The notes beneath the pieces were generated by a model. That model worked only from the letters and a program-made list of their open reading frames with translations, did no database searches and was not told the origin of the DNA. This document shows positions 43,774-52,975 of a stretch of 64,000 nucleotides of DNA, in pieces. Every line of letters starts with the position of its first letter. Within the stretch, counting starts at the first letter, position 1. Position numbers and translations under genes: made by a program. The DNA comes from Thiovibrio frasassiensis (GTDB taxonomy: Bacteria > Desulfobacterota > Desulfobulbia > Desulfobulbales > Desulfurivibrionaceae): the NCBI RefSeq assembly GCF_029607905.1, contig NZ_JAPHEH010000001.1:186001-250000 (forward strand), given 5' to 3'.

Positions 43774-45012
43774 ATGGAAAACAATCAGCCAGTTCATGCC
43801 AGGGAGTGGACCACCGCCATGCCGACCCCGAACAACCGCCGCATCATCCATCTCGACATGGATGCCTTTTATGCCTCCGTCGAGATCTTAGACAATCCGG
43901 CCCTCCGGGGACTTCCCGTGGTGGTGGGCGGCAACTCCAACCGCGGCGTGGTCTGCGCCGCCTCCTACGAAGCGCGGAAGTTCGGGGTCCATTCGGCCCT
44001 GCCCATCCACACCGCCAGAAAGCTCTGTCCGCAGGGGGTCTTTCTCCCGGTGCGCATGGCCCGCTACCAAGAGATTTCCCGGAGGATCATGGAGATCTTC
44101 CTCCGCTATACCCCTTTGGTGGAGCCACTCTCCCTGGACGAAGCGTTTCTGGATGTCACCGGCAGCCTGAGGCTGATGGGCACGGCCGAGGATATTGCCA
44201 TACAGATCCGGGGTTTGGTCCGGGAAACCACCGGCCTCACCGTCTCGGCCGGGGTTGGCGGTTCGAAGCTGGTGGCCAAGATCGCCTCCGATCTGAACAA
44301 ACCCGACGGCCTGACCATTGTCCCCCCGGGCCGGGAAGAGGAATTTCTCGCCCCCCTGCCCATCGGCCGCTTATGGGGGGTGGGGCGCACCACCAGGGAG
44401 GCGCTGGCCCTGATCGGGGTGAAGACCATCGGCGATCTGCGCCGGATCTCCCCAACGATCCTTACGGCCAAGTTCGGCAAGGGTGGAATGCTGATGTACA
44501 ACTCCGCCCGGGGCATCGATCTGCGCCCGGTGGAACCGAGCCAGGAAGCCAAGTCCATCGGCCACGAAGAGACCTTCAGCGAGGATCTGCGCGACACCAA
44601 AAGGATCGACCAGGAATTGCTGGCCCTCTGCTGCAAGGTCGGCAAGCGGGTCCGGGACAAAGGCTTGACCGGCAGAACCATCACCATCAAAGTAAAATAC
44701 CGGGATTTCGTGCAGGTGACCCGTTCGCTCACCCTGGCCGAACCGGTGGGGGGGGATGACAAATCGCTCTATCAGACGGGACGGCTGCTGCTTGCCAAAA
44801 CCGAGATCGGCTTGCGGCCCATCCGACTGCTGGGGATCTCCCTGGCCAATCTTGCCCCTGCCGGGGCTTGCGGCCAGTTGACGCTGTTCGGAGAAAACCG
44901 GCCCAGGGAAAAAGAGTGCCGCCTCTATCAGGCGATTGATACCATCAGCGACCGCTATGGAAATGGCAGCATTGTGCCGGCTACCTTGGTGGAAAAGAGA
45001 GAGGAAGGATAA
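43774..45012 (+). CDS. dinB: DNA polymerase IV (DinB)
   Basis: 412 residues from ATG 43774, with GGAGG 8 nt upstream. IHLDMDAFYASVEILDNPAL near residue 28 carries the first metal Asp pair; the catalytic SLDEAFLDVTGS is near 117; then SAGVGGSKLVAKIASDLNKP near 158 and a little-finger domain with SIGHEETFSEDL. The C-terminus has QLTLFGENR, resembling the beta-clamp-binding motif (QLxLF). Translesion synthesis polymerase. Convergent with trpS. Confidence 0.95.
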   Translation: MENNQPVHAREWTTAMPTPNNRRIIHLDMDAFYASVEILDNPALRGLPVVVGGNSNRGVVCAASYEARKFGVHSALPIHTARKLCPQGVFLPVRMARYQEISRRIMEIFLRYTPLVEPLSLDEAFLDVTGSLRLMGTAEDIAIQIRGLVRETTGLTVSAGVGGSKLVAKIASDLNKPDGLTIVPPGREEEFLAPLPIGRLWGVGRTTREALALIGVKTIGDLRRISPTILTAKFGKGGMLMYNSARGIDLRPVEPSQEAKSIGHEETFSEDLRDTKRIDQELLALCCKVGKRVRDKGLTGRTITIKVKYRDFVQVTRSLTLAEPVGGDDKSLYQTGRLLLAKTEIGLRPIRLLGISLANLAPAGACGQLTLFGENRPREKECRLYQAIDTISDRYGNGSIVPATLVEKREEG

Positions 45013-45034
45013 GAGAGCAGAGGCGCTTTGCCCC

Positions 45035-46000
45035 TCAATATTTCAAGCCCACCCGGTCGCGCACCAGATCCAGGGTGACCACCGCCTTTTCCCTGGCCTT
45101 GACCGCGCCGCGCTGGAGGATCTCCCGCACTTGGCCGGGGTCGGCCAGCAGCTGCGCCCGTTTTTCCCGGGGCTCACGAAAATACTCCCAGAGCAGATCG
45201 AGCAACTCCAGCTTGATCTTGCCGTACATGGCCCCGCCGTTCACATAGAGGCCATGCACCTCGGTCAACCGATCCTTGGGAGCGAACAGCTTGAAGAGGC
45301 TGTAGAGGTTGCAGTTGTCCGGATCCTTGACCGCCTCCACCGGGGTGGCGTCGGTGACGATAGCCATGACCTTTTTCTTCAGCTCCTTCTCGCTGGCGAA
45401 GATGGGGATGGTGTTGCCGTAGGATTTGGACATCTTCTGCCCGTCCAGTCCGGGGATGGTGGCCAGCGAGTCGTCAATGACCGGCTCGGGCACGACGAAG
45501 GTCTCGCCGAAGGTGTTGTTGAACTTGATGGCGATATCGCGAGCCACCTCCAGATGCTGCTTCTGGTCCTTGCCCACCGGCACCCGCTCGGCCTGAAAGA
45601 GCAGGATATCGGCGGCCATCAACACCGGATAGGCAAAGAGGCCGTGACTGGGAACAATGCCCTTGGCAACCTTGTCTTTATACGAGTGGCAGCGCTCCAG
45701 CAGCCCCATGGGGGTGAGGGTGGAAAGCACCCAGGCCAATTCGGTAACCTCGGGCACGTCGGACTGCACCCAGAAGGTGCAGCGTTCCGGATCAAGGCCC
45801 AGGGCGAGAAAATCGGTGGCCGCTTCAAGGGTGCCGCGGGACAAGCGCTCCCGGTCCTGCACCGAGGTGAGGGCATGGAGATCGACGATAAAGGCATACA
45901 ACTCGCTTGAATCCATATTGGCGATCATGGAGCGCATCATACCGAAGTAGTTGCCGATATGAAGCTGGCCAGAGGGCTGGATCCCGGATAAAATTCTCAT
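45035..46000 (-). CDS. trpS: Tryptophanyl-tRNA synthetase
   Basis: 321 residues. The class I HIGH-type motif is IQPSGQLHIGNYFGMM near residue 8 and the KMSKS motif is in LDGQKMSKSYGN near 190. Length and order fit bacterial TrpS. It ends RDRVGLKY. It is a single-gene unit, convergent with dinB (22-bp gap) and divergent from the lipoprotein gene upstream. Confidence 0.95.
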   Translation of the reverse strand: MRILSGIQPSGQLHIGNYFGMMRSMIANMDSSELYAFIVDLHALTSVQDRERLSRGTLEAATDFLALGLDPERCTFWVQSDVPEVTELAWVLSTLTPMGLLERCHSYKDKVAKGIVPSHGLFAYPVLMAADILLFQAERVPVGKDQKQHLEVARDIAIKFNNTFGETFVVPEPVIDDSLATIPGLDGQKMSKSYGNTIPIFASEKELKKKVMAIVTDATPVEAVKDPDNCNLYSLFKLFAPKDRLTEVHGLYVNGGAMYGKIKLELLDLLWEYFREPREKRAQLLADPGQVREILQRGAVKAREKAVVTLDLVRDRVGLKY

Positions 46001-46241
46001 TAGGTTCTCTCTTGGTTACGGACAGACAAAAAAGGCAGCCAAACCGGACAAAATCCGACTGGTTATCGCTGCGCATCATGCATATATTCTGAAGAAGTGG
46101 ATGTTAAAAAAAAAAGGCCGGGGGGGCAATCTTTTTCTGCCCCGCGCGCATCCCCTTCTTTTTTTTTTGCGATTGACAGCCGCACTGACCAACGTTACAC
46201 CTTTGCATATCTTTACTGCAAATCGAGCCAATGGAGACCCC

Positions 46242-47018
46242 ATGAAAATACAACCCTCTCTTCCGACCATGCTCGCCCTTGTCTTGCTTGCCGGCGGCTG
46301 CACCATGCCCGCCGTGCAGGGCTCGGCACCGCGCACGGACAAGACGGTCGTCAGCAAAAGTAGCTCCCCGGAAAAAACCGCCCCCAAGGTCCCGACTGAA
46401 ACGAAGGGAAAACGGATCTCCCTGATCCCCAAGGAGAGTGCGGCGCCGACAGCCGTTATGACCCCGCCCGAGCCGGGGCAGGAAGTACAATCTCCGCCGC
46501 AGCCGCAGACCCAGGTTTTTACCGATTACAACACAGGACTCACCTTCACCTACCCACGCCCGTGGCATCTGGTCTCCACCCAGGGAGAGGGTTCTACCCT
46601 CGGCCGGGACGGACGCTCACAGCTGACCGTCCGTTTTGCCACCCTGACCACGGACAAGGACAAGAGTACGCAACGGGGATATTTTTATGTCCCCGGTGAC
46701 AGCCTCACCGGGACAATCGGCAAATCCTTAAAATCCATCCTTGGGGTCGATGAGAGCGCAGCAGGCCCAGGAAAAACCCCCATTGACGTGCTGCTGACCC
46801 AAAAACATTTCCCCAACCTCATCATCGAAAAACGCTACCGGGGAAACAACGGCGGAGTGATTGTCCAGAAATGCCGGCACAAGGAGCTTCCCGGCACGAT
46901 CCAGGTGTACCATATCTTTATCGGGGACAAGGTCGCTTCCTACAGCCTCTCCGAAATAAAAAACCGCCAACTCAAGCTCGAGATGCAGCAGATCGTCCTC
47001 TCCACCAAGAAGCCATGA
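46242..47018 (+). CDS. Lipoprotein with proline/lysine-rich linker
   Basis: 258 residues from ATG 46242, with GGAG 6 nt upstream. A signal peptide with lipobox LLAGGCTMP (Cys near residue 20) is followed by a low-complexity Lys/Pro/Ser linker (about 25-90), then a compact domain starting FTDYNTGLTFTYPRPWHLVS, reminiscent of PsbP-like/Mog1 folds with YPxxW motifs. The function is not known. A bidirectional terminator follows. Confidence 0.65.
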   Translation: MKIQPSLPTMLALVLLAGGCTMPAVQGSAPRTDKTVVSKSSSPEKTAPKVPTETKGKRISLIPKESAAPTAVMTPPEPGQEVQSPPQPQTQVFTDYNTGLTFTYPRPWHLVSTQGEGSTLGRDGRSQLTVRFATLTTDKDKSTQRGYFYVPGDSLTGTIGKSLKSILGVDESAAGPGKTPIDVLLTQKHFPNLIIEKRYRGNNGGVIVQKCRHKELPGTIQVYHIFIGDKVASYSLSEIKNRQLKLEMQQIVLSTKKP

Positions 47019-47080
47019 GCATTGCGGGCGGCGGCATTGATTGCCCGCACCGCGCCCTCTGCGACCATTGCATACAAGCA

Positions 47081-47119
47081 AAAAAAATCCTCTTCCCGAC
47101 AAGGAAAGAGGATTTTTTT
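47081..47119. terminator. Bidirectional terminator
   Basis: Stem aatcctctt / aagaggatt with A and T runs on both sides. It separates the convergent lipoprotein and aminotransferase genes. Confidence 0.8.
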
Positions 47120-47139
47120 ATCGCGATATACTGCCGGGA

Positions 47140-48444
47140 CTATGAGTTCAGGTACTGCTTGATCCCATCGGCAATGATCTTAAAAATCTCGGCAAACCGC
47201 TCCTCGTTGCGCTCAAGCAAGGTAATGCGGAACCCCTGCAACTCGGTGGCGAAGGAGGAAAGCGGCACCACGCAGACGCCGGTGGCTCCCAGCAGGTAAT
47301 AGACAAAACGCTTGTCAAAGGCAACATTGGCCCCGCCCACCAGATTCTCCACATGGGTACGGACCTCCTTGTTACCGATGGAGAGGGTCTGCCGGCTGTT
47401 CAGTCTCCCTTCCTCGAACACCACGCTCATGTAAAAGGCGCCGTTGGTCCGGTTGACCAACACCCCGTCAATGTCCTTGAGGGCATCGTAGGCAATGTTG
47501 GAAAGCAACTCGTAACGGTTGATCCTCTCCTGCAGATAGGGCATATACTGCGGGTGGCTGAGAATGGCAGGAATCGCCCTTTGCGGCAGGGTGGTGGAGC
47601 ACACCTCCACCATCTTGGCGTTCAAAATCGAGGTCACATACTTGGCGAACATGGAATCGCGGTCACCGTTGTAAACCTCAATCCAGCCACAGCGGGAGCC
47701 GGGCCAGGGCATTTCCTTGGAGATGCCCCGCATGCAGATGGCAGGCACATCGCCGATCACTTCGGCCAGGGGCAGGGTTTTCTGCCCGTTATAGATGATG
47801 GCCTGGTACACCTCGTCGCAGATCACGAACAGGTCGTATTTCCTGGCCAGCGCCACCATGCCCCGGAGAATTTCCTCGGGATAGACCGCGCCCGTCGGGT
47901 TATCCGGATTGATGATCAGGATGCCGGCCACGGCCGGGTTGTACTTGATCCGTTTTTCCAGATCATCGAGATCGGGATACCAGTAATTGTTGGGGTTCAA
48001 CCAATAAGTTACCGGCCGGTCTCCGGCGTGAGCTGCCTCCGCCGAGGAATGGGTGGTGTAGCTGGGCGAGGGCACCACCACTCGGGCGGTGGGCCGCAGG
48101 AGACCGAAGACCTTGCTGATCGCGTCGCCCAAGCCGTTAAAAAAGATGATGTCATCAGGGCCGATCTGCGCCCCGCCGCGCTTGTTGGTCTTTTCGGCAA
48201 GGAATTCCCTGGTCGCCAGCATCCCCCGGGTCGGGCAATAGCCGTAGGTGGCATCCTCCATGACCAGGTCGGCAACGACCTGCTTCATCCACTGGGGGAT
48301 CTTTTCCCCCTTGGCAATGGGGTCGCCGATATTCTCCCAGTAGACCTTGGTTCCCAGCTTCTGCAACTTCTCGCCAACAATGACGATGTTGCGGATCTCA
48401 TAGGTCAGTTCCCCTGCGCCGACATGCAGGATATCAGTACGCAT
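47140..48444 (-). CDS. PLP-dependent aminotransferase, class I/II
   Basis: 434 residues. Features: IINPDNPTGAVYP (near 180), the PLP-contacting region LFVICDEVYQAIIY (near 206), and the Schiff-base lysine in RGISKEMPWPGSRCGWIEVY (near 240). The amino-acid substrate is not determined; the size and N-terminus (MRTDILHVGAGELTYEIRNI) fit AlaA-like enzymes or longer paralogues. It is a single-gene unit. Confidence 0.85.
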   Translation of the reverse strand: MRTDILHVGAGELTYEIRNIVIVGEKLQKLGTKVYWENIGDPIAKGEKIPQWMKQVVADLVMEDATYGYCPTRGMLATREFLAEKTNKRGGAQIGPDDIIFFNGLGDAISKVFGLLRPTARVVVPSPSYTTHSSAEAAHAGDRPVTYWLNPNNYWYPDLDDLEKRIKYNPAVAGILIINPDNPTGAVYPEEILRGMVALARKYDLFVICDEVYQAIIYNGQKTLPLAEVIGDVPAICMRGISKEMPWPGSRCGWIEVYNGDRDSMFAKYVTSILNAKMVEVCSTTLPQRAIPAILSHPQYMPYLQERINRYELLSNIAYDALKDIDGVLVNRTNGAFYMSVVFEEGRLNSRQTLSIGNKEVRTHVENLVGGANVAFDKRFVYYLLGATGVCVVPLSSFATELQGFRITLLERNEERFAEIFKIIADGIKQYLNS

Positions 48445-48698
48445 GCACGTAATCTCCCTTAAAAAATCGTGGTTCTATTTTTGTTGCGGCTGGGGGGATC
48501 TGCAAGCAAATCAGGTGGGGACCGTTTCCGGGTTGGCACCGCACCTCGCCCAGGCGCAAGGACAAAGGGTATTTATTAACACCAGCCCCTGTCAGAAGTC
48601 AATAAGTCCTTTATCTAGGGGGCAACATTGCCGATAGAGAGGGTAAGAGGTGGGCAGGGAAGCCCATGCAGCAACCCACGGAGACAGGAGGACTCGGA

Positions 48699-48902
48699 AT
48701 GACAATCATTCGGTTTTCGATTCTCGGAGATGTGGTTCGCTTCGGCGCCAGAGAACGGCAGAAGCTCACGAGCAAGGGGTGCAATGAGCCTTACAAAGAC
48801 CGGTACTGGTGCCCGAAAAAAAAATGGTTCAATACGGAGCCCTGCCCGTTCCGCTGCCTGCGGGAATGTGAAAACTACCAGGCCATGTGCGGGGCGATCT
48901 GA
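48699..48902 (+). CDS. Small cysteine-rich protein
   Basis: 67 residues from ATG 48699, with AGGAGG about 8 nt upstream. The sequence begins MTIIRFSILGDVVRFGARER; the cysteines are KGCNEPYKDRYWCPKKK, then EPCPFRCLRECENYQAMC. The six cysteines and basic residues suggest a zinc or Fe-S site. No family recognised. It lies between the aminotransferase and gltA units with ~150-bp gaps on both sides. Confidence 0.55.
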   Translation: MTIIRFSILGDVVRFGARERQKLTSKGCNEPYKDRYWCPKKKWFNTEPCPFRCLRECENYQAMCGAI

Positions 48903-48987
48903 AAAAGGAGCTTTTCTCGCTTTACTGAGTTTCGCGCAACCACATGTTGTTCAAGGAGCGGTTCGGCAAAACATTCGCTGCCAGGCA

Positions 48988-49026
48988 CAAAAAAAAACGG
49001 GCTGCCCACACCTCCGGCCAACCCGC
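48988..49026 (-). terminator. Terminator of gltA
   Basis: On the minus strand cgggttg ... cagcccg forms a stem (with one G-T pair) followed by nine T, 25 bp beyond the gltA stop. Confidence 0.7.
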
Positions 49027-49051
49027 GTTCTTCCTGTTTTTTGTCTGCAGC

Positions 49052-50365
49052 CTATTCGTTTCCGGTCCGCTCAGCAAGGGGGACAAAGGGCCGCCGTTTG
49101 GGGCCAACGTAAACCTGCCTGGGCCGACTGATCCGCCAGTCGGGATCATCCCACATCTCCTTCCAATGAGCGATCCAGCCCGGCAGACGACCGAGGGCGA
49201 ACATCACCGTGAACATATTGGTGGGGATGCCGATGGCCCGGTAGATGATGCCGCTGTAAAAATCCACGTTGGGATAGAGGTTCCGGGCTATGAAATACTC
49301 GTCCTTCAGGGCCACCTCTTCCAACTCCTTGGCGATGTCGAGCAGCGGGTCGGAGATGTTCAAGGCCGTCAGCACGTCATCGCATGCCTTCTTGATAATC
49401 CGCGCCCGGGGATCGTGGGTTTTATAGACCCGATGTCCGAAACCGACCAAACGAAACGGGTCCGCCGGATCCTTGGCCTTGGCAATAAACTGTTTGTAGT
49501 TGCCGCCTTCCTCGTGGATCTGGGTGAGCATCTCCATCACCGCCTGGTTGGCCCCACCGTGCAGCGGACCCCATAGGGCGTTGATCCCGGCGGAGATCGA
49601 GGCGTAGAGGTTCACCCGGGCACTCCCTGCCACCCGCACCGTAGCGGTGGAGCAGTTCTGCTCATGATCGCCATGCAGGATCAACAGCTTGTTCAGGGCC
49701 TTGACCACCGTGTCGTTGATCTCATAGGGCTTTACCGGCGAATCGAACATCATATTGAGGAAGTTGGCGCAATAGCTCAGGTCATGGCGCGGATAGACCA
49801 GGGGCTGGCCCATGGATTTCTTGTAGGAGAAAGCCGCGATGGTCCGCACCTTGGAAAGCAGCCGGGCCGCCATCTTGTCGATGTTTTCCAGAGGATTATC
49901 CAGCATCTCCGGGTAAAAGCTGCACAGGGAGTTCACCATGGAGGAAAGAATGGCCATGGGCGGGCTGTTGGGCGGGTAACCGTCGAAAAAGCGGATCATG
50001 TCCTCATGGACCATGGCGTATTTGCCGAGCATCTGGCTGAACTTGCTCAGCTCCTCCCGGGTGGGCAGATTCCCGTGATCCAGAAGATAGGCAACCTCGA
50101 CAAAGGTGCAATTCTCGGCAAGATCCTCGATGCCATAGCCGCGGTAGCTGAGAATCCCCTCCTCCCCGTCGAGAAAGGTGATGCTGCTGCAACAGGAACC
50201 GGTATTCATGAAGCCGCTGTCCAGGGTGATGTAGCCGGAGCTTGAACGCAACTCCCTGATATCAATGGCTTTTTCTCCCTCGCTGCCGACAATGACCGGC
50301 AGCTGGTAGACCTTACCATCAAGCTTCAACTCCGCTGTTTCTTGACCGTGAACCACATTTCCCAT
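49052..50365 (-). CDS. gltA: Citrate synthase
   Basis: 437 residues of the long, NADH-sensitive type length. Active-site motifs: LHGDHEQNCST (near 233), GPLHGGANQAVMEML (near 265) and FGHRVYKTHDPRARI (near 310). It condenses oxaloacetate and acetyl-CoA, which suggests a running TCA or reductive pathway. The start ATG 50365 is preceded by a clear promoter at 50526-50553 and a ~160-nt leader. Confidence 0.96.
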   Translation of the reverse strand: MGNVVHGQETAELKLDGKVYQLPVIVGSEGEKAIDIRELRSSSGYITLDSGFMNTGSCCSSITFLDGEEGILSYRGYGIEDLAENCTFVEVAYLLDHGNLPTREELSKFSQMLGKYAMVHEDMIRFFDGYPPNSPPMAILSSMVNSLCSFYPEMLDNPLENIDKMAARLLSKVRTIAAFSYKKSMGQPLVYPRHDLSYCANFLNMMFDSPVKPYEINDTVVKALNKLLILHGDHEQNCSTATVRVAGSARVNLYASISAGINALWGPLHGGANQAVMEMLTQIHEEGGNYKQFIAKAKDPADPFRLVGFGHRVYKTHDPRARIIKKACDDVLTALNISDPLLDIAKELEEVALKDEYFIARNLYPNVDFYSGIIYRAIGIPTNMFTVMFALGRLPGWIAHWKEMWDDPDWRISRPRQVYVGPKRRPFVPLAERTGNE

Positions 50366-50525
50366 AATATATACCCTTCGCCGTAGCGCCGCTTTTACCT
50401 CAACAGCTCGCCTGCATTTTCGTTAAAGACCGCCTGCCTCCCTCAAGAAACAGTGCGTTGGACACCATGATCCCCTCCAAAACAAAAGGAGCAAAACCAT
50501 AATGAAAGATTATCTTTAATCAGTT

Positions 50526-50553
50526 ATTATACTTAAATACCTTTTTTTTTCAA
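50526..50553 (-). promoter_or_regulatory. Promoter of gltA
   Basis: On the minus strand TTGAAA (50548-50553), a 16-bp spacer and TATAAT (50526-50531). The first transcribed base would be near 50519, giving a leader of about 150 nt. Confidence 0.65.
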
Positions 50554-50591
50554 CAAGTAAGCGTCTGGGATCACCGCCCGCAAGGAGAGAT

Positions 50592-51275
50592 GTGGCAACA
50601 CACGAGAGAAGCGATTTGTACCACCAGCGGCTCAAAAAATTCATCGAAGAGGTCACCCTCTACCCGGTCTCGTGCGAGCGATTGGCCAAGGGCCGCGACG
50701 ATCTCACCTGGTTGGATGGCGTGCTGGCTGGGGGGGCAAAAATCGTCCAGCTGCGGGACAAGGAGTCCGACACCCTGCGCCTGCTGGAAAAGGCCAAGAT
50801 CTTCCGGCAAAAAACCCTGGCGGCCGGCGCCTTGTTCATCGTCAATGATCGGGTGGATATCGCCCTGATCAGCGGCGCCGACGGGGTACATCTCGGCAAC
50901 AGCGATCTCCCGGCGCCAGAGGTCCGCGCCCTGGCGCCGGAGCTTATCATCGGCGTCTCCTGCAACACCGAAGAACAGGCGGCCACCGCCGAGCAGCGCG
51001 GGGCGTCCTACTTCAACATCGGACCGCTCTATGCCACCCAGACCAAGGACGGCCTTTCCGCCTTCCTCGGGCCCGCGGCCATACCAAGATTCAGCGCCCG
51101 CTGCCGCCTGCCCTTCACGGTCATGGGCGGCATCAAAAAAGAACATATCCCGGAGCTGACGGCCATGGGAGCCAGGCGATTGGCCGTGGTCACCGCTTTG
51201 ACCGGTGCCGACGACATCGCCGCGGAAACCAGAATCTGGCTTGAGACTATCAAGCAGCAGACAACGCTCGCCTAA
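50592..51275 (+). CDS. thiE: Thiamine phosphate synthase
   Basis: 227 residues with GTG start at 50592 after AAGGAGAGAT. TIM-barrel ThiE features: GGAKIVQLRDKESDTLRL near 46, LFIVNDRVDIALISGADGVH near 78, GVSCNTEEQAATAEQRGASY near 120, FNIGPLYATQTKD and FTVMGGIKKEHIPEL. It joins the thiazole and pyrimidine moieties. No TPP riboswitch or other thi gene is next to it. The zinc-ribbon gene follows. Confidence 0.92.
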   Translation: MATHERSDLYHQRLKKFIEEVTLYPVSCERLAKGRDDLTWLDGVLAGGAKIVQLRDKESDTLRLLEKAKIFRQKTLAAGALFIVNDRVDIALISGADGVHLGNSDLPAPEVRALAPELIIGVSCNTEEQAATAEQRGASYFNIGPLYATQTKDGLSAFLGPAAIPRFSARCRLPFTVMGGIKKEHIPELTAMGARRLAVVTALTGADDIAAETRIWLETIKQQTTLA

Positions 51276-51302
51276 GACAAGAATTTCGAAAGGAAAAGAA
51301 CC

Positions 51303-51971
51303 GTGTCCACCCTGAACCAACGGCTTGCCGACATCAAATTGCTCATGCGCTATGCAGTCCCACCGGAGGATCTGGCCAAGGCCACTGCCCTGGTGGAAAA
51401 ACACGACACGGACAGCGTGGCCCTGCACATTTTTCACGCCTTTTACAGCTATCTGCCCGAGGGTTTGGAAGACGCCATCACAGTTCTCCGCTTGCTGGAA
51501 CGCAGACAGGGGACCTTCCTGATCTGCGCCACCACCGCGCAGACCGACTATCTCTATCTGGTCACCAGCGAACAGGCAGAATTCTTGGGTCCCCTTGCCG
51601 AGGGGATCTGGGAGGAGGAGGTCTTGGCCTTTTTCAACTACGAAAGCCGCGAAGCCTTTCTCAAAAAATTTACAGATCTGAATACCTTTCCGGTCTATGT
51701 GCCGGCCCATCTCCACACCGATCTCTGCCCGTTTTGCCATGTGGCGGACGGCGAGATCCACACCCTGGGCTGCCCGGTGGAGGTCTGTCCTTGGTGCGGG
51801 GGCCAGCTGACCTCCTGCGACTGCCGCTTCACCCTGCTCGGCCGCTCGGACCTGAAAAGCGAAAGCCAACTGGAAGAACTCCTGACCCTGCTCAATAAAA
51901 AGGGCCGGCTCCCCTTCTCTGCAGAGGAACACCGGCCCGCGTACCCACTCACCCCGCTCGACCTGCAATAA
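51303..51971 (+). CDS. Conserved protein with C-terminal zinc ribbon
   Basis: 222 residues with GTG start. An N-terminal helical region (LADIKLLMRYAVPPEDLAKA) is followed by a cysteine cluster near 140-170: LCPFCHVADGEIHTLGC, then EVCPWCGGQLTSCDCRF. Two CxxC pairs plus His/Cys can form one or two zinc sites. The function is unknown. It is 27 bp after thiE and likely co-transcribed; convergent with hflC. Confidence 0.55.
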   Translation: MSTLNQRLADIKLLMRYAVPPEDLAKATALVEKHDTDSVALHIFHAFYSYLPEGLEDAITVLRLLERRQGTFLICATTAQTDYLYLVTSEQAEFLGPLAEGIWEEEVLAFFNYESREAFLKKFTDLNTFPVYVPAHLHTDLCPFCHVADGEIHTLGCPVEVCPWCGGQLTSCDCRFTLLGRSDLKSESQLEELLTLLNKKGRLPFSAEEHRPAYPLTPLDLQ

Positions 51972-51975
51972 TCGT

Positions 51976-52902
51976 CTATTTGATTGTTTTCAGGTACCGA
52001 TAAAACGGCGAGTCCGGAGAAAGCACCAGCCGGGTGTTTTCTCCCATGGTGAGCCGGTAGGCATCCATGCTCTTGGAAAAGGCATAGAATTCGGGATCCT
52101 GATTGTAGGCATCCGCATAGATCTTGGCCGCTTCGCCATCGGCCTTGCCCTTAATCTTCTGGGACTCGCGGACAGCCAGGGAGCTGACTTCACGTAACTC
52201 CCGCTCCAGCTTGCCGAGGATCTCAGATTTGAGCCCCTCGCCGGTGGAGCGCTTTTCCGCCGCGATCCGCTTCCGCTCCGAAATCATCCGCTCATACACG
52301 CGCTGCTGAACCGTGTCGATATAGTTGACCCGCTTGAACATCACATCCACCAGCTCGATACCGTACTTGGGCGTCACCTTGGAGGCGTTGGCATGGATCA
52401 GGGCGGTAATCTTATCCCGCCCGAATTTAATCTTCTCATCCTCGCCCACAGGACCAAAGCCCATGGCTTCCGGATCCCAATCGGAACTGCGGATGATCTC
52501 AACCAGGTCGTTCTTGTTGACCAGATCCCGGACCGTACCGTCGATAATATCATCGAGAATGGTCTGGGCCCGTTGCTCGTTGTTCACCGCCTGTAAAAAA
52601 ACCAGGGCATTGGAGATCCGCCAGCGGGCAGTAACATCGAGATAGACAAAGGTCTTGTCGTTGGTGGGCACCTGATTCGGATCCCCGTCCCAGATGAGAA
52701 TCCGCTTATCGAAAAAAGTCACATCCTGGATAAATGGGATCTTGAATTGCAACCCGGCCTGGGTGATGGGCTTGCCCACCGGACGGCCGAACTGGGTGAT
52801 CACCACCTGCTGCCCCTCGGGCAGAACAAAAAAGGCATTGAACAGCGCCACTGCCGCCGCCACCACCACCGCTATCATAACACTACGCAGTATCCTATTC
52901 AC
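51976..52902 (-). CDS. hflC: HflC subunit of the HflKC complex
   Basis: 308 residues, SPFH/prohibitin family. N-terminal membrane segment (MIAVVVAAAVALFNAFFVLP), then the SPFH core with QQVVITQFGRPVGKPITQAG and the helical region SEIVRSS-type sequence DLVEIIRSSDWDPEAMG. With HflK it forms a membrane cage around FtsH. Forty-nine bases downstream of hflK, 73 bp gap. No ftsH is seen in the window. Confidence 0.93.
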   Translation of the reverse strand: MNRILRSVMIAVVVAAAVALFNAFFVLPEGQQVVITQFGRPVGKPITQAGLQFKIPFIQDVTFFDKRILIWDGDPNQVPTNDKTFVYLDVTARWRISNALVFLQAVNNEQRAQTILDDIIDGTVRDLVNKNDLVEIIRSSDWDPEAMGFGPVGEDEKIKFGRDKITALIHANASKVTPKYGIELVDVMFKRVNYIDTVQQRVYERMISERKRIAAEKRSTGEGLKSEILGKLERELREVSSLAVRESQKIKGKADGEAAKIYADAYNQDPEFYAFSKSMDAYRLTMGENTRLVLSPDSPFYRYLKTIK

Positions 52903-52975
52903 TGGCTTCCCCTATCATTTTTCTTGGCCTCTGCTGCTTCGACCCGTGCTGATTCCTGTACGAAACGGTCCGTTT

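Noticed and set aside
46076-46160. Hairpin with poly-A/poly-T between trpS and the lipoprotein gene
   Set aside because: Weak stem in a divergent intergenic region; not placed after any gene, so not called a terminator.
50366-50591. TPP riboswitch before thiE
   Set aside because: No CUGAGA/thi-box elements; the sequence is explained by the gltA promoter on the other strand.
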